32,766 nt of DNA from Polaromonas sp. (GTDB lineage: Bacteria > Pseudomonadota > Gammaproteobacteria > Burkholderiales > Burkholderiaceae_C), in the NCBI RefSeq assembly GCF_010365105.1, contig NZ_JAAFGZ010000039.1, positions 1 through 32,766 of the forward strand, given 5' to 3'. This document shows, one piece after another, positions 17,759 to 26,595 of the stretch. Under the pieces are notes generated by a model. That model saw only the letters and a program-made list of their open reading frames with translations, was not told where the DNA came from and did no database searches. The stretch's first letter is position 1. Every line of letters starts with the position of its first letter. A program made the translations under genes and the position numbers.

Positions 17759-17786
17759 TTTACATACATTCGAAAATGTATGTAAA
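17759..17786. promoter_or_regulatory. AcrR-type operator in the divergent efflux promoter
   Basis: A perfect inverted repeat, arms TTTACATACATT and AATGTATGTAAA separated by CGAA. The 24-base core TACATACATT-N4-AATGTATGTA is, from memory, identical in both arms to the E. coli AcrR site and differs only in the 4-base centre. It lies 30 bases upstream of the repressor gene. Confidence 0.88.
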
Positions 17787-17911
17787 CTATATCACTCGTA
17801 AACCCCTACTCCCTTATTATTGGATTTTTCGTTTTCGGCAGATCCGTTTTTCTCCTGCCGGTCCCGCACCAATTTTTTCCGCCTTTTCTCCTAAAAATCC
17901 GAGGAACAGAT

Positions 17912-19186
17912 ATGCCTAGGCCCAGCGTTGCCCCTTCTTTTTTACCCGTCAGGTTCGGGCGTCAGCAGTCGCTTGTACTGGCTGCGGTTCTTGCCTTGTT
18001 TCTGGCTGGCTGCGGCAAGGGATCGGCGCCAGCTGCCGCTCCAGGCGCGGCGCCGCCTCCGCCTCAAGTCGGCGTGGTGACGGTCACACCTGGCGATGTG
18101 GGTCTGGTCACCGAGTTGCCCGGTCGTCTGGAGGCCTCGCGTGTCGCGCAGGTGCGGGCACGCGCCGCCGGCATTTTGCAAAAGCGCCTGTTCCGCGAAG
18201 GCAGTGACGTGAAGGCGGGTCAGCCGCTGTTCACAATCGATTCTGCGCCGTATGCGGCTGCCGTCGCCAGCGCGCGGGCCGGACAGGCACGCGCCGAGGC
18301 CAACCTGGCGCAAGCGACTGCCTTGGCCGACCGCTACAAGCCGCTGGTCGAAGCCAACGCCATCAGCAAGCAGGAATACGCCAACGCCGTCGCCTCGCAA
18401 AAGCAGGCAGCGGCCGACGTGGCCCTGGGCAAGGCCAACGTGCAGACTGCCAACATCACGCTGGGTTACGCCTCGGTGACGGCGCCAATTTCAGGCCGCA
18501 TCGGCCGTTCGCTGGTGACTGAAGGCGCTCTGGTCGGGCAGGGCGACGCGACGCAACTGGCTGTCATCCAGCAAATCGACCCGGTCTACGTCAATTTCAC
18601 GCAGTCGGCTTCGGACGCATTGAAGCTGCGCGCTGCCATGCAAAGCGGCCAGTTCAAGCGCGCCAGTGGCTCAAGCGCCGCGAGCGTAAAAATCGTGCTG
18701 GAAGATGGCAGCGAATATGCGCGACCCGGACGCCTGCTTTTCACCGACCTGACGGTAGATCCCACGACCGGCCAGATCACCTTGCGCGCCGAGGTGCCCA
18801 ACCCTGATGGACAGTTGCTGCCCGGCCTTTATGTGCGCGTGCGGGTTGAGCAAGCCCAGGCGACCAATGCCATCACCTTGCCGCAACAGGCGGTCACGCG
18901 CACCCAGCAGGGTGACGAGGTGACGGTGGTTGGTCCTGACGGCAAGATCAGCAAGCGCAAGATCACCATCAGTGGCTCGCAAAACAACAAATGGGTGGTG
19001 CTCGATGGCCTGAAAGCCGGCGAGCAGGTGGTGGTTGATGGGTTCCAGAAACTGCAACGCCTGCCGCCTGGCGCCACGGTCAACGCTGTCGCCTGGCAGC
19101 CGCCCGGAGCAGCGCCGGCACCTGCCGTAGCGGCTTCGGCTGGTGCGTCTGCTCCCGCTCCTGCTTCGTCAGCTGCGGCGAAGTAA
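17912..19186 (+). CDS. acrA: RND efflux periplasmic adaptor (membrane fusion lipoprotein)
   Basis: A 424-residue adaptor joining the inner-membrane pump to the outer-membrane channel. A lipoprotein signal ends in LFLAGC with the lipidated cysteine C34. The barrel-sandwich/lipoyl half (RAAGILQKRLFREGSDVKAGQPLF), alpha hairpin rich in Ala and Gln, the second lipoyl half (APISGRIGRSLVTEGALV) and the beta-barrel (FTDLTVDPTTGQITLRAEV) follow in the usual HAE1-adaptor order. The C-terminus is an Ala/Pro-rich tail. The ATG at 17912 has GAGGAA 5 bases upstream. It is first in a three-gene operon under the operator at 17759-17786. Confidence 0.94.
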   Translation: MPRPSVAPSFLPVRFGRQQSLVLAAVLALFLAGCGKGSAPAAAPGAAPPPPQVGVVTVTPGDVGLVTELPGRLEASRVAQVRARAAGILQKRLFREGSDVKAGQPLFTIDSAPYAAAVASARAGQARAEANLAQATALADRYKPLVEANAISKQEYANAVASQKQAAADVALGKANVQTANITLGYASVTAPISGRIGRSLVTEGALVGQGDATQLAVIQQIDPVYVNFTQSASDALKLRAAMQSGQFKRASGSSAASVKIVLEDGSEYARPGRLLFTDLTVDPTTGQITLRAEVPNPDGQLLPGLYVRVRVEQAQATNAITLPQQAVTRTQQGDEVTVVGPDGKISKRKITISGSQNNKWVVLDGLKAGEQVVVDGFQKLQRLPPGATVNAVAWQPPGAAPAPAVAASAGASAPAPASSAAAK

Positions 19187-19199
19187 GGAGAGACGATTC

Positions 19200-22100
19200 A
19201 TGGCCAAGTTTTTTATCGATCGCCCGATTTTCGCGTGGGTGATCACGCTTTTCATCATCGTGATGGGCCTGGTGTCCATCACGCAGTTGCCGGTTTCGCA
19301 ATACCCGCCGGTGGCGCCACCGACCGTCGTCATCACCGCCACCTATCCCGGCGCTTCAGCCGAAACGCTGGACCAAAGCGTGCTGTCGGTCATCGAACGC
19401 GAGATGAACGGCTCGCCCGGCTTGGCTTATATTGAATCGACCAGTCAGGCGAACGGCACGGGACAGATTTCCATCAGTTTCGAGCCCGGCACCAATCCGG
19501 ACCTGGCACAGGTTGATGTCCAAAACCGCCTGTCGCGTGCGTCGCCGCGTTTGCCGGCTTCGGTGAACCAGCAGGGCGTGCGGGTTGACAAGGCATCCTC
19601 CAACTTTCTGTTGGTGTCAACCATCACCAGCGAGGACCCCAACTACAACGTGTATGACCTCGCGGACTACGTTTCGCGCAACGTGTTGCCCGAGATTCAG
19701 CGCGTCAACGGCGTGGGTCAGGCGCAATTGTTTGCCTCCGAGCGCGCCATGCGCATCTGGGTTGATCCTGCCAAGCTGACGGGTTTCAACCTGGCGGCTT
19801 CAGACGTCAACGCCGCCATCCAGGCGCAGAACGCACAGGTTGCTTCGGGCAGCATTGGTGAATTGCCGATTGTTGCCGACCAGGCCATCTCGGCAACAGT
19901 CATCGTTCCGGGCCAGCTCGCCAGTGTCAAGGAGTTCGGCAACATCGTGCTGCGCGCCAACAGCGACGGCTCCACGGTCCGGCTTAGCGACGTGGCGCGC
20001 ATCGAGATCGGCATCGAGAGCTACGCCATCACCTCGCGCCTGAACGGCAAGCCGACCGCTGCGATTGGTGTGCAGCTGTCGCCGTCGGGCAACGCGCTGG
20101 CCACGGCCAAAGCGGTACGCACCAAGCTGAATCAGTTGCAACCCTTCTTTCCCAAGGGCGTGACGTGGGCAATCCCCTACGACAGCTCGAACTTCGTGTC
20201 GATTTCCATCAAGCAGGTGGCACAAACGCTGGTCGAGGCGCTGGTGCTGGTGTTTCTGGTGATGTTCTTGTTCCTGCAGAACTGGCGCTACACCATCATT
20301 CCGACGCTGGTGGTGCCGGTGGCGCTGCTGGGCACCTTTGGCGCCTTGCTGGCGATGGGCTTTTCGATCAACGTGCTGACCATGTTTGGCATGGTGCTGG
20401 TGATCGGCATCGTGGTGGACGATGCCATCGTCGTCGTTGAAAACGTCGAACGCATCATGAGCGAGGAAGGCCTGCCGCCTTTGCAGGCCACGCGAAAGGC
20501 CATGAGCCAGATTTCTGGCGCCGTCATCGGCATGTCGCTGGTGCTGATCACGGTATTCGTGCCGCTGGCTTTTTTCAGCGGCTCGATTGGCAATATCTAC
20601 CGCCAGTTCGCGGCCACCATGGGCACCGCCATCGCCTTTTCCGCATTCCTGGCGCTGTCGCTGACGCCGGCGCTGTGCGCCACGTTGCTCAAGCCTGTCG
20701 AGGCCGGCCATCACCATGAAAAGACGGGCTTTTTCGGTGCCTTCAACCGCCGTTTCTCGCGCACCGCCAAGGGCTACGAAGGCTGGGTGGCGCGCCTGCT
20801 CAAGCGCAGCGGCCGCATGGCGGTGGTCTATCTGGCCATCATTGCCGCCGTGGCCGTGGGTTATATGCGGCTGCCGTCGTCCTTCCTGCCCAATGAAGAC
20901 CAGGGCTACATCATTGTCAGCACACAACTGCCGCCGGGTGCCACGCAGCAGCGCACGCTCGAAGCCATCAAGCAGGTCGAAGCCTACGTACTCAAGCAGC
21001 CTGAAGTTCAGAACATCGTGGCGATCCTCGGCTTCAGCTTCACCGGCCGGGGCCAGAACGCTGCGCTGGCCTTCGTGCCGCTGAAAGACTGGTCCGAGCG
21101 CAAAGGGCAAGAGCATACGGCCGCCGCCGTGGCGATGCGTGCGTCGATGGAGTTCTCGAAAATCCGCGATGCCAGCATTTTTGCGCTGTCGCCCCCGCCA
21201 ATTTCCGAGCTGGGCAATGCCACCGGGTTTACCTTCCGCCTGCAAGACCGTAACAACCAGGGCCATGACGCGCTGATGGCCGCGCGTAACCAGTTGCTGG
21301 GCATGGCGGCCAAAAATCCGGTGCTGGCTGCAGTTCGTCCGGAAGGACTGGAAGACGCGCCGCAGTTGGCACTGGACATTGACCGTGACAAGGCCAATGC
21401 GCTGGGTGTGGGCTATGCCGCGATCAACAGCGCCATTTCCACCTCGCTCGGTTCAAGCTACATCAACGACTTTCCCAACCGCGGACGGCTGCAGCGCGTG
21501 GTGGTGCAGGCCGATGCCAGTGCCCGCATGCAGCCTGACGATTTGCTCCGGCTCAACGTCGTCAACAACCAGGGCAAGGCTGTTCCGCTGGCTGCCTTTG
21601 CCACCACGCGCTGGACCAGTGGCGCGATGCAGATGGTGCGCTACAACGGTTACCCCGCTGTCAAGATCGCTGGTGATGCAGCGCCCGGCTACAGCACCGG
21701 CCAGGCCATGGACGAGATGCAGAAGCTGGCGACGCAGTTGCCTGCCGGCTTTACCTACGAGTGGACCGGCCAGTCGCGCGAGGAAAGGGCGGCCGGCTCG
21801 TCGGCGATGATCCTGTATGCCTTTGCCATTTTGGCGGTGTTCCTGGTGCTGTCAGCGCTGTACGAGAGCTGGTCGATTCCGCTGGCCGTGATTCTGGTGG
21901 TGCCGCTGGGCGTGCTTGGCGTGGTGGCTGCGGTCTGGCTGCGCGTGTTGCCGAATGACGTTTACTTCCAGATTGGTCTCATCACCATCATCGGCCTGTC
22001 GGCCAAGAACGCGATTTTGATCATCGAGTTCGCCAAGGACTTGCAGGCCGAAGGCAAAACGCTGATGGAGGCGGCGCTGGAGGCCGCGCACCTGCGTTTT

Positions 22101-22373
22101 CGTCCCATCATCATGACCTCGCTGGCCTTCACGCTGGGCGTGGTGCCCTTGTTCATTGCCACTGGCGCGAGCTCGGCCAGCCAGCGCGCCATCGGTACCG
22201 GCGTGATCGGCGGCATGATCACCGGTACCGTCCTGGCGGTCATTTTTGTGCCAGTGTTTTTCGTGGTGGTGCGTGGCTTTTTCAAGGGCAGCGCACGGCA
22301 GCAAAAGATTTACGCCGACCATGCCAAGGCGGCAGGCAAGGGCGAACAAGAAGGAAAGCCAGCACATGAATAA
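19200..22373 (+). CDS. acrB: RND multidrug efflux pump, inner-membrane subunit (HAE1 family)
   Basis: A 1057-residue proton-driven trimeric pump of the AcrB/MexB type. It opens MAKFFIDRPIFAWVIT, the HAE1 signature. The proton-relay aspartates are at D407 and D408 (VVDDAIVVVENVER), the same numbers as in E. coli AcrB, and the relay lysine is K936 (SAKNAILIIEFAKD; K940 in E. coli). Twelve membrane segments and two large periplasmic loops are apparent. The start is ATG 19200, with AGGAG about 9 bases upstream; the longer frame from 19143 is inside the adaptor gene. It is 13 bases after the adaptor and overlaps the channel gene by 8 bases. Confidence 0.96.
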   Translation: MAKFFIDRPIFAWVITLFIIVMGLVSITQLPVSQYPPVAPPTVVITATYPGASAETLDQSVLSVIEREMNGSPGLAYIESTSQANGTGQISISFEPGTNPDLAQVDVQNRLSRASPRLPASVNQQGVRVDKASSNFLLVSTITSEDPNYNVYDLADYVSRNVLPEIQRVNGVGQAQLFASERAMRIWVDPAKLTGFNLAASDVNAAIQAQNAQVASGSIGELPIVADQAISATVIVPGQLASVKEFGNIVLRANSDGSTVRLSDVARIEIGIESYAITSRLNGKPTAAIGVQLSPSGNALATAKAVRTKLNQLQPFFPKGVTWAIPYDSSNFVSISIKQVAQTLVEALVLVFLVMFLFLQNWRYTIIPTLVVPVALLGTFGALLAMGFSINVLTMFGMVLVIGIVVDDAIVVVENVERIMSEEGLPPLQATRKAMSQISGAVIGMSLVLITVFVPLAFFSGSIGNIYRQFAATMGTAIAFSAFLALSLTPALCATLLKPVEAGHHHEKTGFFGAFNRRFSRTAKGYEGWVARLLKRSGRMAVVYLAIIAAVAVGYMRLPSSFLPNEDQGYIIVSTQLPPGATQQRTLEAIKQVEAYVLKQPEVQNIVAILGFSFTGRGQNAALAFVPLKDWSERKGQEHTAAAVAMRASMEFSKIRDASIFALSPPPISELGNATGFTFRLQDRNNQGHDALMAARNQLLGMAAKNPVLAAVRPEGLEDAPQLALDIDRDKANALGVGYAAINSAISTSLGSSYINDFPNRGRLQRVVVQADASARMQPDDLLRLNVVNNQGKAVPLAAFATTRWTSGAMQMVRYNGYPAVKIAGDAAPGYSTGQAMDEMQKLATQLPAGFTYEWTGQSREERAAGSSAMILYAFAILAVFLVLSALYESWSIPLAVILVVPLGVLGVVAAVWLRVLPNDVYFQIGLITIIGLSAKNAILIIEFAKDLQAEGKTLMEAALEAAHLRFRPIIMTSLAFTLGVVPLFIATGASSASQRAIGTGVIGGMITGTVLAVIFVPVFFVVVRGFFKGSARQQKIYADHAKAAGKGEQEGKPAHE

Positions 22374-23832
22374 GACAAGCCTTTTCCAGCGCCTGGCGGT
22401 GAGCTCTGCGGTACTGCTGGCTGGCTGCTCGATGATTCCGACCTACGAGCGTCCGGCGGCACCCATCGCCACCGACTGGCCTGCACTGAGCGCCACGGCC
22501 GCCGCGTCAGCAGCGATAAACAACGACGTGGCCGCTGCCGACATCGAATGGCAGGCGTTTTTCAGTGACGCCCGTCTGCGCCAGCTGATCGAAGCGGCGC
22601 TGCGCAACAACCGCGACCTGCGCGTGGCCGTGCTCAACATTGAGCAGGCCAGGGCGCAGTTCCAGATTCGCCGGGCGGACCAGTTTCCGACGGTGGGCGC
22701 TGTAGCGACCGGCTCGCGCCAGCCTGCGGCCAATGAAGGCATTGCCAGCGTCTACACCGCCGGCCTGGCGCTGACGTCGTACGAGTTCGACTTTTTCGGA
22801 CGCGTCGCCAGCCTGAAGGAAGCCGCACTGGGCCAGTACCTGGCCACCGAGGAAGGGCGCAAGACCACGCAGATCAGCCTGGTTGCGGCGGTTGCCAATA
22901 CCTACCTCAGCCTGCTGGCCGATGAAGAGCTGATCGGCATCACCCGGCAGACGCTGGCCACGCGCGAGGACTCGTTTCGCCTGAGCCAGCTGCGCTTTGA
23001 CAATGGCGTCAGTTCGGAGCTGGACGTTCGCCAGTCCGAGTCGCTGATCGAAGCGGCGCGCGTTTCGCTGGCGCAGCTGACGCGCCAGCGCGCGCTGGAC
23101 CAGAACGCGCTGGTCCTGCTGCTGGGTCAGCCCGCCACCGGCGAGCTGGCCGTGGCACTGCCGGCAGGCAAGGGCCTGGCCGACATGCCGGTGATGGTCG
23201 ATGTGCCGGCCGGCCTGCCGTCTGACTTGCTGACGCGGCGCCCCGACGTGCGCCAGGCCGAGCAGTTGCTGCTGGCGTCCAACGCCAATATCGGCGCTGC
23301 GCGGGCCGCGTTTTTCCCGAAGATTTCGCTGACTGCCAGCGCCGGCAGCGCCAGTTCGCACCTGGGCGATTTGTTCCAGAGCGGCAGCTTTGGCTGGACG
23401 CTGGCGCCCCAGCTGTTTTTGCCGATTTTTGACGCCGGCCGCAACCGTGCCGGTCTGGAGTCGGCCAAGGTCCAGCGCGACATTGCCGTGGCGCAGTATG
23501 AAAAATCCATCCAGACGGCGTTCCGCGAAGTCGCCGATGCGCTCGCCGGCCGCGCCACGCTGGGCGAGCAGTTGCGCGCACAGCAGGCGCAGGCCGTTGC
23601 AGAAGGCGTTCGCTACAAGCTGTCCAACCTGCGCTACCAGAACGGCATTGCCAGCCAGCTCGACCTGCTCGATGCGCAGCGCTCGCTGTTCGCGGCGCAG
23701 CAGGCCGTGGTGCAGACCCGGCTGGCGCAACTGCAAAGCCAGGTCACGCTGTACAAGACGCTGGGTGGCGGCTGGAAGGAGCCGGGCGAGGCGGTGCCGG
23801 TGGTGAATGCAGCGTTACCGTTCAAACCTTAG
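22366..23832 (+). CDS. oprM: RND efflux outer-membrane channel lipoprotein (NodT/OprM family)
   Basis: A 488-residue TolC-like outer-membrane factor. The lipoprotein signal ends LLAGC with the lipidated cysteine C21, then PTYERPAAP, the usual OprM/NodT opening. Two outer-membrane-factor repeats are visible, with the family signatures RNNRDLRVAVLNIEQARAQF and GAARAAFFPKISLTASAG, and the second-half RYQNGIASQLDLLDAQRSLF. The ATG at 22366 overlaps the pump stop (ATGAATAA), so translation is coupled; the frame upstream of it is pump shadow. With the two genes before it, it completes a full tripartite pump. Confidence 0.95.
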   Translation: MNKTSLFQRLAVSSAVLLAGCSMIPTYERPAAPIATDWPALSATAAASAAINNDVAAADIEWQAFFSDARLRQLIEAALRNNRDLRVAVLNIEQARAQFQIRRADQFPTVGAVATGSRQPAANEGIASVYTAGLALTSYEFDFFGRVASLKEAALGQYLATEEGRKTTQISLVAAVANTYLSLLADEELIGITRQTLATREDSFRLSQLRFDNGVSSELDVRQSESLIEAARVSLAQLTRQRALDQNALVLLLGQPATGELAVALPAGKGLADMPVMVDVPAGLPSDLLTRRPDVRQAEQLLLASNANIGAARAAFFPKISLTASAGSASSHLGDLFQSGSFGWTLAPQLFLPIFDAGRNRAGLESAKVQRDIAVAQYEKSIQTAFREVADALAGRATLGEQLRAQQAQAVAEGVRYKLSNLRYQNGIASQLDLLDAQRSLFAAQQAVVQTRLAQLQSQVTLYKTLGGGWKEPGEAVPVVNAALPFKP

Positions 23833-23886
23833 GATGAAAAAGGCTGTTTGCGCATATCCAGCAAGCGCAAGCAGCTATTAAATAAA
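23833..23886 (-). repeat. Dispersed Comamonadaceae-type intergenic repeat, copy 3
   Basis: On the minus strand it reads AATAGCTGCTTGCGC, then ATATGCGCAAACAGCCTTTTT, the same skeleton as 84-148. It fills the gap between the two convergent genes and supplies the last codons and the stop of murI. Confidence 0.65.
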
Positions 23887-24699
23887 GAGCAAATCGACAG
23901 GCGCCGAGAGATTCAGCCAACGCCTGGCGGCCGACTGCAGGGGCTGCGGATCGCCGGTCGTGAACAAGCTGACCCGGCCCGGTGGCGCGTTCGCCGCCCT
24001 CAAGAAAGCGGGCAGCCGCCGCCGAGTCTGCCGGGCGACTGCTTCGCCGTTGTCGATCAGACGCACGCCGGGGCCGAGCAGGGCGCGCCACTGATCGCTG
24101 GCCAGCGGGTAATGCGTGCAACCCAGCACCAGCGTGTCGATCTGGCCGTTTTCAGTGCCAAAAAGCCCTGCTGCGCTGATGTAGCGGGCACAGAGTGCTA
24201 TGGTTTCCGCTGTGTCACCGGTTTGCGCGCTGCGCTCGATGGCGTGGGCCAGTCCATCGCAGGGCTGCAAGACGAACGTGGTGTTGGCGGATTGCGATGC
24301 CAGCAGTGCCTGGAACTTGGCGCTGCAAAGCGTGCTCCGGGTCGCAAAAACGCCGATGCGCCCGGTGTTGCTGAGCGCCACGGCCGGTTTCAGCGCCGGC
24401 TCGACGCCGATCAGCGCCAGCCCCGGATGCTCGGCGCGCAGCCAATGGATTGCGGCAGCCGTGGCCGTGTTGCAGGCCATCACCAGCGCCTTCACGTTGC
24501 GCCCGACCAGGTATTGAACAATGGCACGCGAACGCGCCAGCACATGCGCTTCCGTGCGTTCACCGTAGGGCGCGTGGCCACTGTCGGCGATGTAGATAAA
24601 GTCCTCGCGCGGCATGTCGGCCCGCAGCGCCTTCAGCACGCTCAGGCCGCCAATGCCGCTGTCGAACACGCCGATGGATTGGCCCCCACGTTCGCTCAC
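23878..24699 (-). CDS. murI: Glutamate racemase
   Basis: A 273-residue cofactor-independent racemase giving D-glutamate for peptidoglycan synthesis. The first motif SIGVFDSGIGGLSVLKAL (about residues 8-25), catalytic cysteine blocks VMACNTATA and LGCTHYPL, and the DSGHAPYGE motif are intact. Length is normal. Both ends lie in repeats: the first few codons (MSERGGQ) are inside a GC-rich repeated element, and the final codons and stop are in another. The fumarase gene is upstream on the same strand, 106 bases away. Confidence 0.94.
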   Translation of the reverse strand: MSERGGQSIGVFDSGIGGLSVLKALRADMPREDFIYIADSGHAPYGERTEAHVLARSRAIVQYLVGRNVKALVMACNTATAAAIHWLRAEHPGLALIGVEPALKPAVALSNTGRIGVFATRSTLCSAKFQALLASQSANTTFVLQPCDGLAHAIERSAQTGDTAETIALCARYISAAGLFGTENGQIDTLVLGCTHYPLASDQWRALLGPGVRLIDNGEAVARQTRRRLPAFLRAANAPPGRVSLFTTGDPQPLQSAARRWLNLSAPVDLLFI

Positions 24700-24790
24700 T
24701 GCGTGTAGCTCGCTGCCCCCCGAGGGGGCCGCTGCGCCTGCGGACTGGCAAAGCCAGATCTGCGGCCCTTGCTTGAAGGGGGGGCCTCAC
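24676..24790. repeat. GC-rich intergenic repeat overlapping the murI start
   Basis: The segment contains CCCCC-GAG-GGGGG and CTGGC-AAA-GCCAG hairpins and ends in a G-rich run. I remember near-identical sequences recurring between genes in Polaromonas, Acidovorax and Variovorax; only one copy is seen in this window, so the repeat status is recollection. It runs into the first codons of murI. Confidence 0.5.
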
Positions 24791-24805
24791 GCATCTCGCT
24801 GCGGT

Positions 24806-26368
24806 TCAAACGCTGGTAACGGCAATGTCCTTGAACTCGTTCATGGCAATGCGTTTTTGCCATTCAGCCGGGCCGGTGATGTGGGCGCTGGTGCCGCCCG
24901 AATCCACCGCCACGGTCACAGGCATATCCACCACGTCAAACTCGTAAATCGCTTCCATGCCCAGGTCGGCAAAACCGACGACTTCGGCATGCTTGATGGC
25001 CTTGGACACCAGGTAGGCCGCGCCGCCGACCGCCATCAGGTAAGCGCTCTTGTGCTTCTTGATGGCTTCGATGGCGACCGGGCCGCGCTCGGCCTTACCG
25101 ACCATCGAGATCAGGCCGGTCTGCGCCAGCATCATTTCGGTAAAGCCGTCCATGCGCGTCGCCGTGGTGGGGCCGGCGGGGCCGACGGCTTCGCCCTTGA
25201 CCGGATCGACCGGGCCGACATAGTAAATCACGCGGTTGGTGAAATCGACCGGCAGTTTTTCTCCCTTGGCCAGCATGTCGGCAATGCGCTTGTGCGCGGC
25301 GTCGCGGCCGGTCAGCATCTTGCCGTTGAGCAACAGCGTCTCGCCCGGTTTCCAGCTGGCGACTTCTTCTTTCGTCAGCGTGTTCAGATCAACCTTCTTG
25401 CTCTTTTTGTAATCGGGCGTCCAGTTCACGTCAGGCCAGGTGTCGAGTGATGGCGGGGTCAGGTACACCGGGCCGCTGCCGTCCATCACGAAATGGGCGT
25501 GGCGCGTGGCGGCGCAGTTCGGGATCATGGCGACCGGCTTGCTGGCCGCGTGCGTCGGGTACATCTTGATCTTCACGTCGAGTACGGTGGTCAGGCCGCC
25601 CAGGCCCTGCGCGCCGATGCCCAGGGCGTTGACCTTGTCGAACAGTTCCAGGCGCAGGGCCTCGACCTTGGTCAGCGCTTCGCCGCCGGTCTTGGCGCTG
25701 GCGGCCTTGGCCTGCAGCTCGTACATGTCCAGGTCGTCCATCAGGCTTTCCTTGGCCATCAGCACGGCTTTTTCGGCGGTGCCGCCAATGCCGATGCCGA
25801 GCATGCCGGGCGGGCACCAGCCGGCGCCCATCGTGGGAACGGTCTTCAAGACCCAGTCCACCACCGAGTCGCCGGGGTTGAGCATGGCCATCTTGCTCTT
25901 GTTCTCGGAGCCGCCGCCCTTGGCCGCGACCGTGACTTCAACCGTGTTGCCGGGAACGATCTCGGTGAAGATCACGGCGGGCGTGTTGTCCTTGGTGTTC
26001 TTGCGGTCAAACTGCGGATCGGCGACGACGGAGGCGCGCAGCGTGTTGTCGGGGTGGTTGTAGCCTTGCCGCACGCCTTCGTTGATGGCGTCGTCGATGC
26101 TGCCGGTGAAGCCGTCCCAGCGCACGTCCATGCCGACTTTCAAAAACAAATTGACGATGCCGGTGTCCTGGCAGATCGGCCGGTGGCCGGTGGCGCTCAT
26201 CTTGCTGTTGGTCAGGATCTGGGCAATCGCGTCCTTGGCGGCCGGGCTTTGTTCACGTTCGTAGGCGCGCGCCAGGTGGGCGATGTAGTCGGCCGGATGG
26301 TAATAGCTGATGTACTGCAGGGCGGCGGCAACGGATTCGATGAGGTCGGCTTGTTTGATGGTGGTCAT
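24806..26368 (-). CDS. fumA: Fumarate hydratase, class I (iron-sulfur)
   Basis: A 520-residue single-chain class I fumarase that interconverts fumarate and malate in the citric acid cycle with an oxygen-labile [4Fe-4S] cluster. Three cysteine-bearing blocks fit the cluster ligands: CQDTG (about residue 70), GWCPPGMLGIGIGG (about 185-200) and PNCAATRHAHF (about 280). The C-terminal beta half with GPTTATRMDGF and VDSGGTSAHITGP is present. The frame is open to 26545, but the ATG at 26368 (MTTIKQADLIES) is the family start. It stands alone and is the last core gene before the AT-rich region. FumA and FumB cannot be told apart. Confidence 0.94.
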   Translation of the reverse strand: MTTIKQADLIESVAAALQYISYYHPADYIAHLARAYEREQSPAAKDAIAQILTNSKMSATGHRPICQDTGIVNLFLKVGMDVRWDGFTGSIDDAINEGVRQGYNHPDNTLRASVVADPQFDRKNTKDNTPAVIFTEIVPGNTVEVTVAAKGGGSENKSKMAMLNPGDSVVDWVLKTVPTMGAGWCPPGMLGIGIGGTAEKAVLMAKESLMDDLDMYELQAKAASAKTGGEALTKVEALRLELFDKVNALGIGAQGLGGLTTVLDVKIKMYPTHAASKPVAMIPNCAATRHAHFVMDGSGPVYLTPPSLDTWPDVNWTPDYKKSKKVDLNTLTKEEVASWKPGETLLLNGKMLTGRDAAHKRIADMLAKGEKLPVDFTNRVIYYVGPVDPVKGEAVGPAGPTTATRMDGFTEMMLAQTGLISMVGKAERGPVAIEAIKKHKSAYLMAVGGAAYLVSKAIKHAEVVGFADLGMEAIYEFDVVDMPVTVAVDSGGTSAHITGPAEWQKRIAMNEFKDIAVTSV

Positions 26369-26500
26369 GGGGCTTTTGTCAGAGTAGAACTGGGATTCGC
26401 CAATTATCCCGCACACTGCTGAGCACGCTCTTACAACGCTTCTGCACACACTTACTGCACGCTGTTTACGCTGCTCGCTCTTCTGGTAAAGGTCTGTGAA

Positions 26501-26522
26501 CTGCACAAAATCTGCACAAAAC
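26501..26522 (+). repeat. Tandem 11-mer at the core/accessory boundary
   Basis: CTGCACAAAAT is followed directly by CTGCACAAAAC. A third CTGCACAAAA occurs at 27772, before the integrase, and a TGCACGCTG segment is shared by 26456-26464 and 27766-27774. The position at the change in composition makes recombinase binding or attachment sites possible. Confidence 0.45.
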
Positions 26523-26595
26523 TTGCGCACTTCAGCAGCTACCAAATTTAGTCGTTAGTTTTGCGGTCGAGGTTAACTTCGATATGCTAGGCCAT

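Noticed and set aside
26501..26522. CRISPR array
   Set aside because: The repeat unit is 11 bases, in tandem, without spacers, and no cas genes are present.
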